Below, piece after piece: positions 47,201-55,609 of a stretch of DNA of 64,000 nucleotides. The stretch lies in the NCBI GenBank assembly GCA_963709555.1, contig CAVPWR010000008.1, positions 744,001-808,000 of the forward strand. The letters are read 5' to 3'. Source of the DNA: Sulfurisoma sp963709555. GTDB lineage: Bacteria > Pseudomonadota > Gammaproteobacteria > Burkholderiales > Rhodocyclaceae. The position numbers and the translations under genes were made by a program. The stretch's first letter is position 1; every line of letters starts with the position of its first letter. The notes under the pieces were generated by a model. It had not been told where the DNA came from. It worked only from the letters and a program-made list of their open reading frames with translations, and did no database searches.

Positions 47201-47323
47201 CGGCGCGACGGCGGGATAGCTTGCGACGGGCAGCTCGCGCAAGGCCAGGCCGCCGCCGAGCAGGATGATGATGGCGATGACCCAGGCGAAGATCGGCCGG
47301 TCGATGAAGAAGTTGGCGAGCAT
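44201..47323 (-). CDS. RND multidrug efflux permease (HAE1, AcrB/MexB-like)
   Basis: 1040 residues with 12 membrane helices and two large periplasmic loops. It begins MLANFFIDRPIFAWVIAIIILLGGGLALRELPVASYP (in parts). The proton-relay Asp pair is in AIAIVVDDAIVVIENVERIM, and GLSAKNAILIIEFARELQEQGKDL marks the second half. The complex uses proton influx to export amphipathic compounds. Substrates cannot be predicted from sequence alone. It follows the adaptor gene after three bases, indicating a tight operon. Confidence 0.95.
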   Translation of the reverse strand: MLANFFIDRPIFAWVIAIIILLGGGLALRELPVASYPAVAPPALSVTVNYPGASAKVVEETAVALIEQELNGIENLLYMESASEQNLGTITLTFQAGTNLDLASVETQNRIKRAEPRLPEEARRLGITVLKSARNFLMILSLFSPDKTLNNVALGSYAAANVLESIRRTPGVGEALLFGTEYSMRLWIKPERLQSFGLTPADLAKAVRAQNAQIATGELGQIPAVPGQEYAATIITQGRLTTVEEFGNVIVKSDGRGATVRVKDVARVELGAQDYSIAARVDGQPTAAIAVRLAPGANALDTARAVNDRMTELARYFPQGISWMVPYDTSTFVDISIREVVVTLIEAMILVVLVMYLFLENIRATFIPTIVVPVALFGALIGLYAFGYSINVLTLFAMVLAIAIVVDDAIVVIENVERIMNEEGLHPREATRKAMGQIINAIIAITVVLSAVFVPLIFFGGAVGAIYRQFAVTLILSMIFSAAMALTLTPALCASLLKHEAGDVMPTTGFFGWWNRFFAATVNRYIATTRKMLGRPGRWLIVYATILAATGWLFMKLPGSFLPSEDQGYFINIVQLPPGATNERTLEVLSTVEQHYLAQKEVAHVIGVAGFSFFGRGQNAAIAFVRLKTWDERPNKGQDADSLVQRANMAFFRIKQAMVFAINVPPIPELAAVGGFDFRLQDRGGLGREKLLEARNMALGLAGKQPALVGVRPEGQEAGPQVYLSVDRIKARALGIDLGELNDTLQSTLGTAYINDFVRQGRILRVQMQAEAEVRRTPEDILRLPLKNGRGDMIPLAEIATATWIVGSPKLDRYNGLPAMKIAGSPAPGRSTGDAMDAMEQVAKQLPPGVGFEWSGSSYEERLSGSQAPFLFAVSLIVVFLCLAALYESWSIPFAVMLVVPLGIFGSVLAVTLRGLPNDVYFKVGLIAIIGLSAKNAILIIEFARELQEQGKDLIEATLEACRLRFRPILMTSIAFMFGVLPLAVSTGAGANSRHAIGTGVIGGMFTATLLAVFLVPVFFVVVRRFFPGHARHHVESAHE

Positions 47324-47326
47324 GGC

Positions 47327-48562
47327 TTACTTCTTTTCTTCCGCGGGCTTGGCCGCGGCGGCGGGTTCGGCGGGTTTGGCTGTGGGCGCGGGCGCAGCCG
47401 GTGCGGCAGGAGCACCCGGGGCGCCGGCCGGCCCGGCGGCGGGGGACGCCGGCAGGATCGGCGCCGCCGGGTTCCACGGCACGGCCTTGACCACCGTGCC
47501 GGGGCGGGCCTTCTGCAGGCCGTTGACGATGACCTGCTCGCCGCCCTTGAGGCCGTCGGAGATGATGAAGTCGGTGCCGGACATGGCGCTGGTCTTGATC
47601 GGCCGCGGCATGGCCTTGCCCTCGGCATCGACGACCATCACCAGCTGCCCCGTCGGCCCGCCCTGCACGGCGCGCTGCGGCACGCGGATGGCGTTGTCGA
47701 GCTGGGCCTGCGGGAAGCGGATGCGGACAAAGGTGCCGGGCAGCAGCTCGCGGTTCGGGTTGGGAAACTCGGCCCGCAGGATCACCGAACCGTTGTTGGG
47801 ATCGACGGCGAGGTCGGTGAACTGGACCTGTCCCTTCGCGGCGTAGATCGAGCCGTCCTCGAGCACGAGCTCGACCTTGGCGGCGTCCGCCTTCTTCTGC
47901 TTGCCGGCCTTGACCGCCTGCTGCAGTCGCAGCAGGTCGGAATACGACTGGGTGAACTCGACGCGGATCGGGTCGAGCTGCTCGATGGTGACGAGATGCG
48001 TCGCGTCGCCCTTGCCGACCAGCGCCCCCTCGGTGACCAGCGCACGGCCGGCGCGGCCGGAAATCGGCGCGCGCGGCACGGCGTTTTCGAGATCGAGCCT
48101 CGCCTTCGAAAGCTGAGCCTCGGCCTGCTTGTACCGGGCCAGCGCCCCGTCGTATTCCTGCTGGCTCACCGCCTTGATGTCGAGCAGCGGCTTGTAGCGT
48201 TCGAAGGTCGCCTTGGCCGCGGCGAGGTCGGCCTCGGCGGCCGCGAAGGCGGTCTGGAAGGTGCGGGCATCGATCTGGAACAGCGGCTTGCCGGCGGCGA
48301 CATCGCTGCCCTCGGCGAACAGGCGCTTCTCCAGCACGCCCTCGACGCGCGCGCGCACCTGCGCCGAACGCACGGCGAGCAGCCGGCCCGGCAGGTCCTG
48401 GGTGATGGTGGCGCTGCCCGGGGTGACGGTGATGACGTCGACCTCGGGCGGCGGCATGCCGCCGGGGGCGCCGGCGGCGGGCGCCTTCTTGCCGCCGTCG
48501 CCGCAGCCGGCGACGAGCGAAACTGCGATCAGGGCAGCGCTCAGGGGGAAGGTGTTTTTCAT
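47327..48562 (-). CDS. RND efflux periplasmic adaptor lipoprotein (AcrA/MexA-like)
   Basis: 411 residues. Lipobox LVAGC with Cys20. The first half-lipoyl and hairpin run from about residue 60 to 170 (VRARVEGVLEKRLFAEGSDVAAGKPLFQID, in parts); then come beta-barrel and membrane-proximal domains to about 365. The last 55 residues are an Ala/Pro-rich tail ending AKPAEEKK, longer than usual and probably disordered. It bridges permease and outer-membrane channel. Its start codon overlaps the tetR stop. Confidence 0.94.
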   Translation of the reverse strand: MKNTFPLSAALIAVSLVAGCGDGGKKAPAAGAPGGMPPPEVDVITVTPGSATITQDLPGRLLAVRSAQVRARVEGVLEKRLFAEGSDVAAGKPLFQIDARTFQTAFAAAEADLAAAKATFERYKPLLDIKAVSQQEYDGALARYKQAEAQLSKARLDLENAVPRAPISGRAGRALVTEGALVGKGDATHLVTIEQLDPIRVEFTQSYSDLLRLQQAVKAGKQKKADAAKVELVLEDGSIYAAKGQVQFTDLAVDPNNGSVILRAEFPNPNRELLPGTFVRIRFPQAQLDNAIRVPQRAVQGGPTGQLVMVVDAEGKAMPRPIKTSAMSGTDFIISDGLKGGEQVIVNGLQKARPGTVVKAVPWNPAAPILPASPAAGPAGAPGAPAAPAAPAPTAKPAEPAAAAKPAEEKK

Positions 48563-49194
48563 CGTTGGCTCCGCTGGGTGTCGGGGACATCGGGCGCATA
48601 GGCGCGCAGGAAGACGTCGAGGATGCGGGCCGCGTCGGCCGGCTTCGGCGCCGCCACGGGCTTGTCGGAGAGCAGCCGGCGCATGCGCTCGGTTTCGACC
48701 AGCATCGAGATCAGGAGTTGCGCGGCGAACACGGGATCGTCGCGGCGCAGTTCGCCGGCCTCCATCGCCTCGGCCAGCACGGCGGCGAGGCGGCGGGTCG
48801 TCTGCGCCGGGCCGCTGGCGTAGAACGCGGCGGTCAGCTCGGGAAAGCGCGGTGCCTCGGCGACGACGGCGCGGTAGAAGGCGAGGCCCTCGGCGCCCAG
48901 CACCTTGTGGCGGAAGGCGACGGCGAAGCGGCGCAGGCGCTCCCGCAGCGGCGCGCCGTCGCCGTCGAGCGAAACGAGAATGGCCGCGGTGCCGAGGCGG
49001 ATGACTTCGCCGTACAGGTCGTCCTTGCGCGGGAAGTGGTTGTAGAGCGTCTGCTTGGCGACGCCGGCGCGCGCGGCGATGCGGTCCACGCTGGCGCGGT
49101 AGCCTTCCTCGAGGAAGGCGGCGGTGGCGGCCTCGATCAGCCGCGTGCGGCTGTCGTGACTTTCGGCAATCGTGGATTCGGCGGGGAGGCCCAT
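48559..49194 (-). CDS. TetR-family repressor of the efflux operon
   Basis: 211 residues. The helix-turn-helix is at about residues 15-60: AATAAFLEEGYRASVDRIAARAGVAKQTLYNHFPRKDDLY (in parts). The C-terminal ligand domain resembles the TetR C-terminal class common in AcrR-like regulators. The start at 49194 is chosen by the family pattern. It is the first gene of the efflux operon, and its start lies 15 bp from a perfect palindrome at 49209-49229, so autorepression of the whole operon with relief by a ligand is likely (inference). Confidence 0.93.
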   Translation of the reverse strand: MGLPAESTIAESHDSRTRLIEAATAAFLEEGYRASVDRIAARAGVAKQTLYNHFPRKDDLYGEVIRLGTAAILVSLDGDGAPLRERLRRFAVAFRHKVLGAEGLAFYRAVVAEAPRFPELTAAFYASGPAQTTRRLAAVLAEAMEAGELRRDDPVFAAQLLISMLVETERMRRLLSDKPVAAPKPADAARILDVFLRAYAPDVPDTQRSQR

Positions 49195-49208
49195 GCGCGT
49201 GACCCGGA

Positions 49209-49229
49209 TAGACTGGACGGTCCAGTCTA
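49209..49229. promoter_or_regulatory. palindromic operator, probably for the TetR regulator
   Basis: Half-site TAGACTGGAC, a central G, then its exact reverse complement: a 21-bp perfect palindrome. It lies immediately upstream of the tetR-adaptor-permease-channel operon, in the gap before rlmJ. Confidence 0.8.
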
Positions 49230-49273
49230 GTCGATCGGCGAGGCGAAAGGCAAGCGCCGGGGCGAGGAAAAGG

Positions 49274-50113
49274 TCAGCCGCTGGTTTCGAGCGTGTAGCC
49301 GGCCGCGTCGTCCTGGCCGAGCAGGCCGACCAGCACCGGCATGGTCTGGCGCAGCGTGTCGGCCAGCGTATAGGGCGGATTGACGATGAACAGTCCGCTG
49401 CCGTGCATGCCGAAACCGTCGGCGGCGGGCGCATGCAGCGTGAGGCTGACGTCAAGCCACTTGTCGGCGAGCTTGCGCAACTTCCCCGGCAACTGGTGTG
49501 CAGTGCCGAGCTGGATCTGCGGGTACCAGACCATGAACATCCCGGTGGCGAAACGGCTGATGCCTTCTTTTAGTGCGCCGATGACGCGCACGTAGTCCTG
49601 CTTGTCTTCGTAGGATGGGTCGATCAGCGTGAGTCCCCGGCGCGGCTGGGGCGGCAGCACCGACTTGATCTCGGCGAAGCCGTCGGCCTGGCGGATGGCG
49701 ACGCGGCGGGCGGCATCGGCGAAGTTGTGTTCGAGCAGGCGGCAGTCGGTGCTGTGCAGTTCGAACAAGCGCAGGTGGTCGTCGTGACGGGCGAGATTGA
49801 GTGCGATCAGCGGCGAACCGGGGTAGTGCCTGAGCCTGTCGCCGGGGTTGAGCAGCTTCACCTGGGCGATGTAATCGGCCAGCGGCGCCGGCAAGTCACC
49901 GTGGCGCCAGAGCCGACTTATTCCACCCTCGAACTCGGCATTCTTCTTGGCGTATTCGGAGTCGAGTTTGTAGGCGCCGGCGCCGGCGTGGGTGTCGATG
50001 AACCACCACGGCTTGTCCTTCTGGTTGAGGTAGCGCAGCAACTGGACGAGTACGAAGTGCTTGAGCACGTCGGCATGGTTGCCGGCGTGAAAGGCGTGGC
50101 GGTAGCTGAGCAT
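49274..50113 (-). CDS. rlmJ: 23S rRNA (adenine-2030-N6)-methyltransferase
   Basis: 279 residues. MLSYRHAFHAGNHADVLKHFVL is the diagnostic RlmJ N-terminus, followed by WWFIDTHAGAGAYKL (SAM binding) and the catalytic LIDPSYEDK. It methylates A2030 of 23S rRNA. The ATG at 50113 is 23 bp from the divergent pseudouridine synthase gene, so the promoters overlap. Both genes modify rRNA. Confidence 0.94.
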   Translation of the reverse strand: MLSYRHAFHAGNHADVLKHFVLVQLLRYLNQKDKPWWFIDTHAGAGAYKLDSEYAKKNAEFEGGISRLWRHGDLPAPLADYIAQVKLLNPGDRLRHYPGSPLIALNLARHDDHLRLFELHSTDCRLLEHNFADAARRVAIRQADGFAEIKSVLPPQPRRGLTLIDPSYEDKQDYVRVIGALKEGISRFATGMFMVWYPQIQLGTAHQLPGKLRKLADKWLDVSLTLHAPAADGFGMHGSGLFIVNPPYTLADTLRQTMPVLVGLLGQDDAAGYTLETSG

Positions 50114-50136
50114 GGCGTGGCGGTAGAATCCGGACC

Positions 50137-50973
50137 ATGAATGATAACCCCGCCCAGCGGCCTGCCCGCCCGAAGATTCGGGTGGTGAAGAAGGCGGCCG
50201 CCGCGCCCGCCCCGGCAGCCGCGGCGCCGCCCGCCGGGCCCGCGGACCCGCGCGGCGAGCGGGTGTCCAAGCTGATGGCCGAGCGTGGCCTCTGCTCGCG
50301 GCGCGAGGCGGATGCCTATATCGAGCGCGGCCTGGTGTTCGTCGATGGCGAGCGGGTGACGCAGCTCGGTACCCGCGCCGCGCCCGACGCGGCGATCACG
50401 CTGGCCGGCGAGGCGAAAGCCCAGCAGGCGCGGCAGGCGACCCTCCTGCTGCACAAGCCGATCGGCTACGTTTCCGGCCAGGCCGAGGACGGCCACCAGC
50501 CGGCCGTGGTGCTGGTCGGCCCGCGCAGCCAGATGGATGGGGACCCGCAGCGCTTTCAGCCGGGCTGCCTCAAGGGGCTGGCTCCGGCCGGCCGGCTCGA
50601 CATCGATTCGACCGGTCTCCTGATACTGACCCAGGACGGTCGCGTCGCGCGGCAGTTGATCGGCGATGACTCCGATGTCGAGAAGGAATACCTGGTTCGC
50701 GTCGAGGGCAGTCTCGACGCCAGGGGCCTGGCGCTGCTCAACCATGGCTTGGCCCTCGACGGCAAGGCGCTGCGTCCGGCCCAGGTGGGCTGGCAGAACG
50801 AGGACCAGCTGCGTTTCGTCCTCAAGGAAGGGAAGAAGCGCCAGATCCGCCGCATGTGCGAGCTGGTTGGCCTCAAGGTCACGGGCCTCAAACGGGTGCG
50901 CATCGGCCGGGTCAAGCTCGGCGACCTGCCGGTCGGACAGTGGCGCTATCTGCGCGAGGACGAGAAGTTCTAA
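50137..50973 (+). CDS. RNA pseudouridine synthase, RsuA/RluB/E/F family (RluF-like)
   Basis: 278 residues. A Pro/Ala-rich N-terminal extension (about residues 1-42) precedes the S4 RNA-binding domain (ERVSKLMAERGLCSRREADAYIERGLVFVDGE, in parts) and the catalytic domain with GRLDIDSTGLLILT, whose Asp is the nucleophile. The end KEGKKRQIRRMCELVGLKVTGLKRVRIG... PVGQWRYL resembles RluF (23S U2604), but assignment within the family is uncertain. The start is ATG 50137. Confidence 0.85.
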   Translation: MNDNPAQRPARPKIRVVKKAAAAPAPAAAAPPAGPADPRGERVSKLMAERGLCSRREADAYIERGLVFVDGERVTQLGTRAAPDAAITLAGEAKAQQARQATLLLHKPIGYVSGQAEDGHQPAVVLVGPRSQMDGDPQRFQPGCLKGLAPAGRLDIDSTGLLILTQDGRVARQLIGDDSDVEKEYLVRVEGSLDARGLALLNHGLALDGKALRPAQVGWQNEDQLRFVLKEGKKRQIRRMCELVGLKVTGLKRVRIGRVKLGDLPVGQWRYLREDEKF

Positions 50974-51027
50974 ACGCCCCTCAGGTTAGGCAGTGCAGTC
51001 AACTCGCCGCTGTTCTGAGCACTGCGC

Positions 51028-51963
51028 CTAGCCTAGCAGCGTCAGCACCAGCGGTGCGGTGAAGGCCGAAAGCAGGGTGGTCAGCACCAGTCCGGCCGCT
51101 ACCGGCCCCTGCATGGTGCGGAACTGCTGCGACATCATGTAGACATTGACGCCCATCGCCAGCGCGGCGAGCAGCGTTACTACCTTTGTTTCCAGCGGCG
51201 GCAGTCCCAGCGCCCGTGCCAGCAGCCAGACCACCAGTGGCTGGAGCGCGAGCTTGATCACGCTGATGGCGAGGCTTTGGGCGAGGCCGTCGCGGATGCG
51301 GTACTCGGCGAGGCTCATGCCGAGTGCGACCAGCGACAGCGGCACGGCGGCCTGGCCGAGCATGGTCAGCGGGGCATCGATGAAGGCGGGCAGCGGCAGG
51401 GCCGCGAAGCCCCAGGCGGTGCCGGCAAGGATCGAGGCGACGATGGGATTGGTCAGTACGCCCCGCGCCGTCTTGCCGAAGCCGTGCAGCGAGAATTCGC
51501 CGTGCCGCGCCCATTCCACCGAGAGCGTGACCAGGGTCCACAGGATCAGGGCGTTGAAAACGATGATCAGGGAAACCGTGGGCAGGGCGGCATCGCCGAG
51601 CGTGGTCTTGGCGATGGCGACGCCGAGCATGACGTTGTTGGAAAAGATGCCGCCGAGCGCGAATACCGACTGCGCAACGCCGTCGAGGCGAAACACGGTC
51701 GCGGCGACGAGGCGGCCGATGCCAAAGACGATCAGGCAGCCGCCGAAGAAGGCCAGCAGCAGGCGGATGTCGACCGGCGGCATTTTCGAGAAGTCGCTCA
51801 TCATGCGGAACAGCATGGCCGGCATGGCCACCGCGTAGGCGAAGCGCCCGAGCGCATCCGACACCGACAGCGGCCAGCGGCCCGAGCGTGCCACGGCGTA
51901 GCCGATCAGGACGAGCAGGAACAGCGGGCTGGCGAGGGAGAAGTGGTGGAGGAAAGCGGACAT
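51028..51963 (-). CDS. AEC (auxin efflux carrier)-family transporter
   Basis: 311 residues with about ten hydrophobic helices. Family features are the two-fold repeat, NNVMLGVAIAK in the first half and GVNVYMMSQQF in the second, and the linker with NPIVASILAGTAWG. Bacterial AEC members export malate, malonate or other anions; the substrate here is unknown. It follows dsbB by 26 bp on the same strand. A large unrelated frame on the opposite strand is a shadow. Confidence 0.88.
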   Translation of the reverse strand: MSAFLHHFSLASPLFLLVLIGYAVARSGRWPLSVSDALGRFAYAVAMPAMLFRMMSDFSKMPPVDIRLLLAFFGGCLIVFGIGRLVAATVFRLDGVAQSVFALGGIFSNNVMLGVAIAKTTLGDAALPTVSLIIVFNALILWTLVTLSVEWARHGEFSLHGFGKTARGVLTNPIVASILAGTAWGFAALPLPAFIDAPLTMLGQAAVPLSLVALGMSLAEYRIRDGLAQSLAISVIKLALQPLVVWLLARALGLPPLETKVVTLLAALAMGVNVYMMSQQFRTMQGPVAAGLVLTTLLSAFTAPLVLTLLG

Positions 51964-51989
51964 GCCGACACCAGGTTGTGCCGTCGCCG

Positions 51990-52490
51990 TCAGCGCCGGC
52001 GCAGCAGGGTGTGAAGGCTCAGCAGGAACAGGCTACAGAAGCACAGCAGCGACCACTCGGCGATGGACAGCCCGAGCAGCTTCCACGCGGGATCCGAGCA
52101 CTGGCCATTGGGCTGGAACAGCATCGGCACGACGCGGCCGGCCCATTCGACGAAGGATTCCCACCAAGGCATGTCGGCTGCGCAGGTGGTCGTCGGCGCG
52201 AAACGCTGGATCCAGACCTGGTACGCAGCGACGGAGGCGCCGGCGGCAGCGCTGGCGGCCATCAGCAGCGAGGCGAGGGTTCGCGCCAGCGGCCGCGCGG
52301 CGAGGACGAGGCCGAGGCCCGCCGCCAGTGCCAGCAGCAGGTAGAGCATGCGCTGAATCACGCACAGCGGGCAGGCGGCCAGGCGCAACAGCTGCGCCAG
52401 CAGCACGCCGCCGCCGACCAGCGAAAGGCTGGTCGCCAGCGCAAGGGCGAAGGGGAACCGCGGTTGCCGGAGCAGGTGATTGGGGCGCAT
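51990..52490 (-). CDS. dsbB: disulfide bond formation protein B
   Basis: 166 residues, four membrane helices. The first periplasmic redox pair is Cys40-Cys43 in AACPLCVIQR; the second pair is in TTTCAADMPWW and NGQCSDPAW. It passes electrons from DsbA to quinone. The start at 52490 is chosen so that helix 1 begins near residue 13; the frame upstream has no family similarity. It is divergent from the exported peroxiredoxin gene, with 97 bp between. Confidence 0.92.
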   Translation of the reverse strand: MRPNHLLRQPRFPFALALATSLSLVGGGVLLAQLLRLAACPLCVIQRMLYLLLALAAGLGLVLAARPLARTLASLLMAASAAAGASVAAYQVWIQRFAPTTTCAADMPWWESFVEWAGRVVPMLFQPNGQCSDPAWKLLGLSIAEWSLLCFCSLFLLSLHTLLRRR

Positions 52491-52587
52491 CGAGCCATGA
52501 TACCGATTGCGGCAGGAAGAAACATTTTCCACCGGCCATGGTCTGAAGGCTACATGATGGGCGAACAGTGAACGGAGGCGACTGATC

Positions 52588-53109
<522 letters not shown>

Positions 53110-53177
53110 GGACTTTGCTGGACAAGTCGGCACCAGAGGGTAAAGTACGCGCCTCCAAGCAAACAGGAAGATCCATC

Positions 53178-53720
53178 ATGCATTTCAGGAAGTATTTTGT
53201 CGTGGCGATGACGAGTCCGATCATCGTGCTCGGGGCAGCAACGTCGCATGGCGCCGATGAGGTGAAAACGGCGATCGGCGGTGGTGCGGGTGCCGCGGTC
53301 GGCGCTGCGGTAGGCCAGGCCGTGGGTGGCAAGACCGGCGCCGTGGTCGGCGGTGCGGTCGGCGGCGCGACGGGGGCTGCCGTCACTACGGATGGTTCGG
53401 GCAAGACGGGTGCCGTGGTCGGCGGTGCGGTTGGTGGTGGTGCGGGTGCCGCGGTGGGTCAGGCTGTCGGGGGCAAGACCGGAGCGGTAGTCGGGGCCGG
53501 CGTCGGCGGTGCTTCGGGGGCCGTGGTCGGCAAGAGCGTCGGAGAATCCAATGCGCAGACGTCGGCGGTCTCCTCGCGCGATGGCAAGCGTTATGCCTAC
53601 GACGATGACCGCGACGGCAAGAAGAACAAGAAGAAAAGCAAGAAAAACAAGAAGGATCGTTGCGACGAGGAACATCCGGGTCGCGGCCATGCCTACGGGA
53701 AATACAAGGATTGCTATTGA
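53178..53720 (+). CDS. exported glycine-zipper protein with basic C-terminus
   Basis: 180 residues. Signal peptide to about residue 26 (MHFRKYFVVAMTSPIIVLGAATSHG in parts). Residues 32-125 are glycine-zipper repeats of the GxxxG type (GGAGAAVGAAVGQAVGGKTGAVVGG in parts), arranged as a duplicated block. The C-terminus is charged: DDDRDGKKNKKKSKKNKKDRCDEEHPG. Glycine-zipper segments insert in or associate with membranes (YMGG/OmpA-linker type); function unknown. AGGAAG precedes the ATG. It lies 68 bp after the peroxiredoxin. Confidence 0.75.
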   Translation: MHFRKYFVVAMTSPIIVLGAATSHGADEVKTAIGGGAGAAVGAAVGQAVGGKTGAVVGGAVGGATGAAVTTDGSGKTGAVVGGAVGGGAGAAVGQAVGGKTGAVVGAGVGGASGAVVGKSVGESNAQTSAVSSRDGKRYAYDDDRDGKKNKKKSKKNKKDRCDEEHPGRGHAYGKYKDCY

Positions 53721-53783
53721 TATCGGCCGTCGCGGCGCAATGTGTCGCGTTACGACCATGATTTGCAGCCACGGGAATTGAAC

Positions 53784-54215
53784 ATGCACGAAGAAGCCTT
53801 CGAAGCGAAAAACGAACTCGAAAGGAAACTGCTTGCCGCCATGAGCGGCGAGTTGTCCAGCGAGGATTTCATGCGCGAGCTGATGCTCGAGCAGGTGTTC
53901 ATCCCCGTCCGCGACGAACCGGACAGCGGCATCAAGGGTTTCCAGCGCACGACCAAGGCCACGCCCCTGATCGTCGAGGACGAGGGCACCAAGATCCTGG
54001 TGATGTTCACCAATCCCGAACGCGCTCGCGACTTGCTTGCCGAATTCCCGGGCTACGGCGGCGGCATCCTGGTCGAGTTCTCGTGGATCCTCGAGCGCGT
54101 GGCGGCGGGTTTCGCCATCTCGGTGAATCCGGGGCTCGACGCCGGCATCGACATCGAGCCGGAGATCGTGACCCAGATGCTCGAACTGCTGGCGGCCGGG
54201 TCGGCGAAGAACTGA
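53784..54215 (+). CDS. SseB N-terminal domain protein
   Basis: 143 residues. Matches the SseB/YwqJ-like domain: NELERKLLAAMSGELSSEDFMRELMLEQVFIPVRD in parts, VEDEGTKILVMFTNPERARDLL, and VEFSWILERVAAGFAISVNPG. It is soluble with no signal peptide. In enterobacteria SseB 'enhances serine sensitivity'; the biochemical role is unknown. The start at 53784 has GGGAATTGAAC upstream. It converges with the MFS gene, leaving 7 bp between stops. Confidence 0.8.
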   Translation: MHEEAFEAKNELERKLLAAMSGELSSEDFMRELMLEQVFIPVRDEPDSGIKGFQRTTKATPLIVEDEGTKILVMFTNPERARDLLAEFPGYGGGILVEFSWILERVAAGFAISVNPGLDAGIDIEPEIVTQMLELLAAGSAKN

Positions 54216-54222
54216 GCGGGAA

Positions 54223-55434
54223 CTACTGCATGCGCACGCGTCCGACGGCGACGATGGCCAGCAGCGTCATGGCCGTCGCCAGGTAGCCGCTCCATGCGTA
54301 GCCGGCGATGCGCCCCGCGGCGTCGGTGGCGATGAGCAGCCCGCCGACGACCGCGGCCAGGCCCGAAGCCAGCTGCAAAACAGCCGAGTTGATGGCGAGG
54401 AAGGTACCGCGCAGCGCCGGCTGCGCCGCCGAGGTGACGATGGCCATCGCCGGCACCATGCGCCCCGGCACCAGCACGAAGAACAAGGTGGTGACGGCCA
54501 GCACCACGGCCAGCGGCGCCGGCGCCAGGTGCGTGATCAGCAGCAGCGGCAGGATCGAGCCGGCGGCGACGTAGCGGTACATGCGGACCTTGCCGTGGCG
54601 GTCGGCCAGGCGGCCGATCCAGCGCGCGGAAAAGAACGAGGCCACGCCGCCGCAAAGATAGATCAGCGGGATGTCGGCCTGCGCCACGCGGACGTTGCCG
54701 ACGATGTAGATGGTGATGTAGGGAATCACCATGAAGCTGGCGAAAACCACCAGGGACAGGAAGCCGAGCGCACGCAAGTGATTGGCGTCGCGCAGTACCG
54801 CCGCCATGGCCGCCAGCGGGTGGTCGCGTTCTTCCGCGGCCGCGAGGTGGCCGTGCAGCCGCGGCAGCAGGCGCCAGGCAATTGCCAGAAAGCCGCAGGA
54901 GAGGACGGCGACGAGCAGGAAGGGCGAGCGCCAGCCGAAGTGGTTGGCGAGCCAGAGCGAGGCCGGCACGCCGGCGACGGTGGCGACCGAGAACGCGGCC
55001 ATGATGGTGCCGCTGGCACGGCCGCGGCGCTGCAACGGAACGAGATCGCCGACCATGGTCTGCACCATCGCACCCAGTACCCCGCCGAAGGCGCCGGCGG
55101 CGCCGCGGGCCACCAGCAGCGTGGCGAAGCCCGGCGCCAACGCGCAGAACAGCGTGGCCAGGGCGAAGAGGGCGAGCACCGCCAGCAGCAGGCGCTTGCG
55201 CTCGAAGCGGTCGATGAAGCTGGCGACCAGCATGCCGGATATCGCCGCGGTGAAGGTGTAGGCAGAGACCAGCAGGCCGAATTCGCGGGTGCCCACCGCC
55301 AGTTCGCGCATCAGGATGGGCCCCAGCGGCATCATCACCATGAAATCCACGATGTGCGCGAACTGGATGCCGGCCAGGGACAGCAGCAGCAGGTGCTCGC
55401 GCTCGGGTGGCAGGGGCAGGGCAGGGTCGCTCAT
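54223..55434 (-). CDS. MFS transporter, drug:H+ antiporter type
   Basis: 403 residues with 12 predicted helices. The motif A-like loop between helices 2 and 3 is GMLVASFIDRFERKRLLL; ARGAAGAFGGVLGAM follows in helix 4, and FSARWIGRLADRHGKVRMYR is the matching loop in the second half. This fits the 12-helix arabinose-efflux or AraJ-like proton-driven exporters; substrate unknown. The ATG at 55434 (MSDPALPLPPEREHL) is preferred; an in-frame ATG lies at 55458. Confidence 0.88.
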   Translation of the reverse strand: MSDPALPLPPEREHLLLLSLAGIQFAHIVDFMVMMPLGPILMRELAVGTREFGLLVSAYTFTAAISGMLVASFIDRFERKRLLLAVLALFALATLFCALAPGFATLLVARGAAGAFGGVLGAMVQTMVGDLVPLQRRGRASGTIMAAFSVATVAGVPASLWLANHFGWRSPFLLVAVLSCGFLAIAWRLLPRLHGHLAAAEERDHPLAAMAAVLRDANHLRALGFLSLVVFASFMVIPYITIYIVGNVRVAQADIPLIYLCGGVASFFSARWIGRLADRHGKVRMYRYVAAGSILPLLLITHLAPAPLAVVLAVTTLFFVLVPGRMVPAMAIVTSAAQPALRGTFLAINSAVLQLASGLAAVVGGLLIATDAAGRIAGYAWSGYLATAMTLLAIVAVGRVRMQ

Positions 55435-55483
55435 GGCGCGTTGGGAAGGGTATTGCATGATGGAGGCAGGGGCGCCGGAGCCG

Positions 55484-55513
55484 AAAAAGTCGGCGCTGGC
55501 GGGACGCCGATTA
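55484..55513 (+). repeat. dispersed short repeat, copy 10
   Basis: AAAAAGTCGGCGCTGGCGGG then ACGCCGATTA. It is the longest clean copy and lies in the divergent gap between the MFS and antiporter genes. Confidence 0.8.
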
Positions 55514-55609
55514 TGCCTGTCGGACCGGTGCGATGAATTCGGGGATAATCCTGTCGGCCCGGGAAGTCCCTGACGCCGCGCCCGATTGCTTCCCCTCTCG
55601 CGATAAACC

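Noticed and set aside
46401..48599. A 732-codon minus-strand frame overlapping the adaptor and permease genes
   Set aside because: Same strand but another register; it is Arg/Ala-rich with no lipobox or membrane helices, while the accepted frames have both.
43934..48601. A 1555-codon open frame on the plus strand across the efflux operon
   Set aside because: It is the antisense of four well-supported genes (channel, permease, adaptor, repressor). Its composition is the Glu/Asp/Arg/His/Gly-rich type expected from the complement of GC-rich coding DNA, and no domain is visible.
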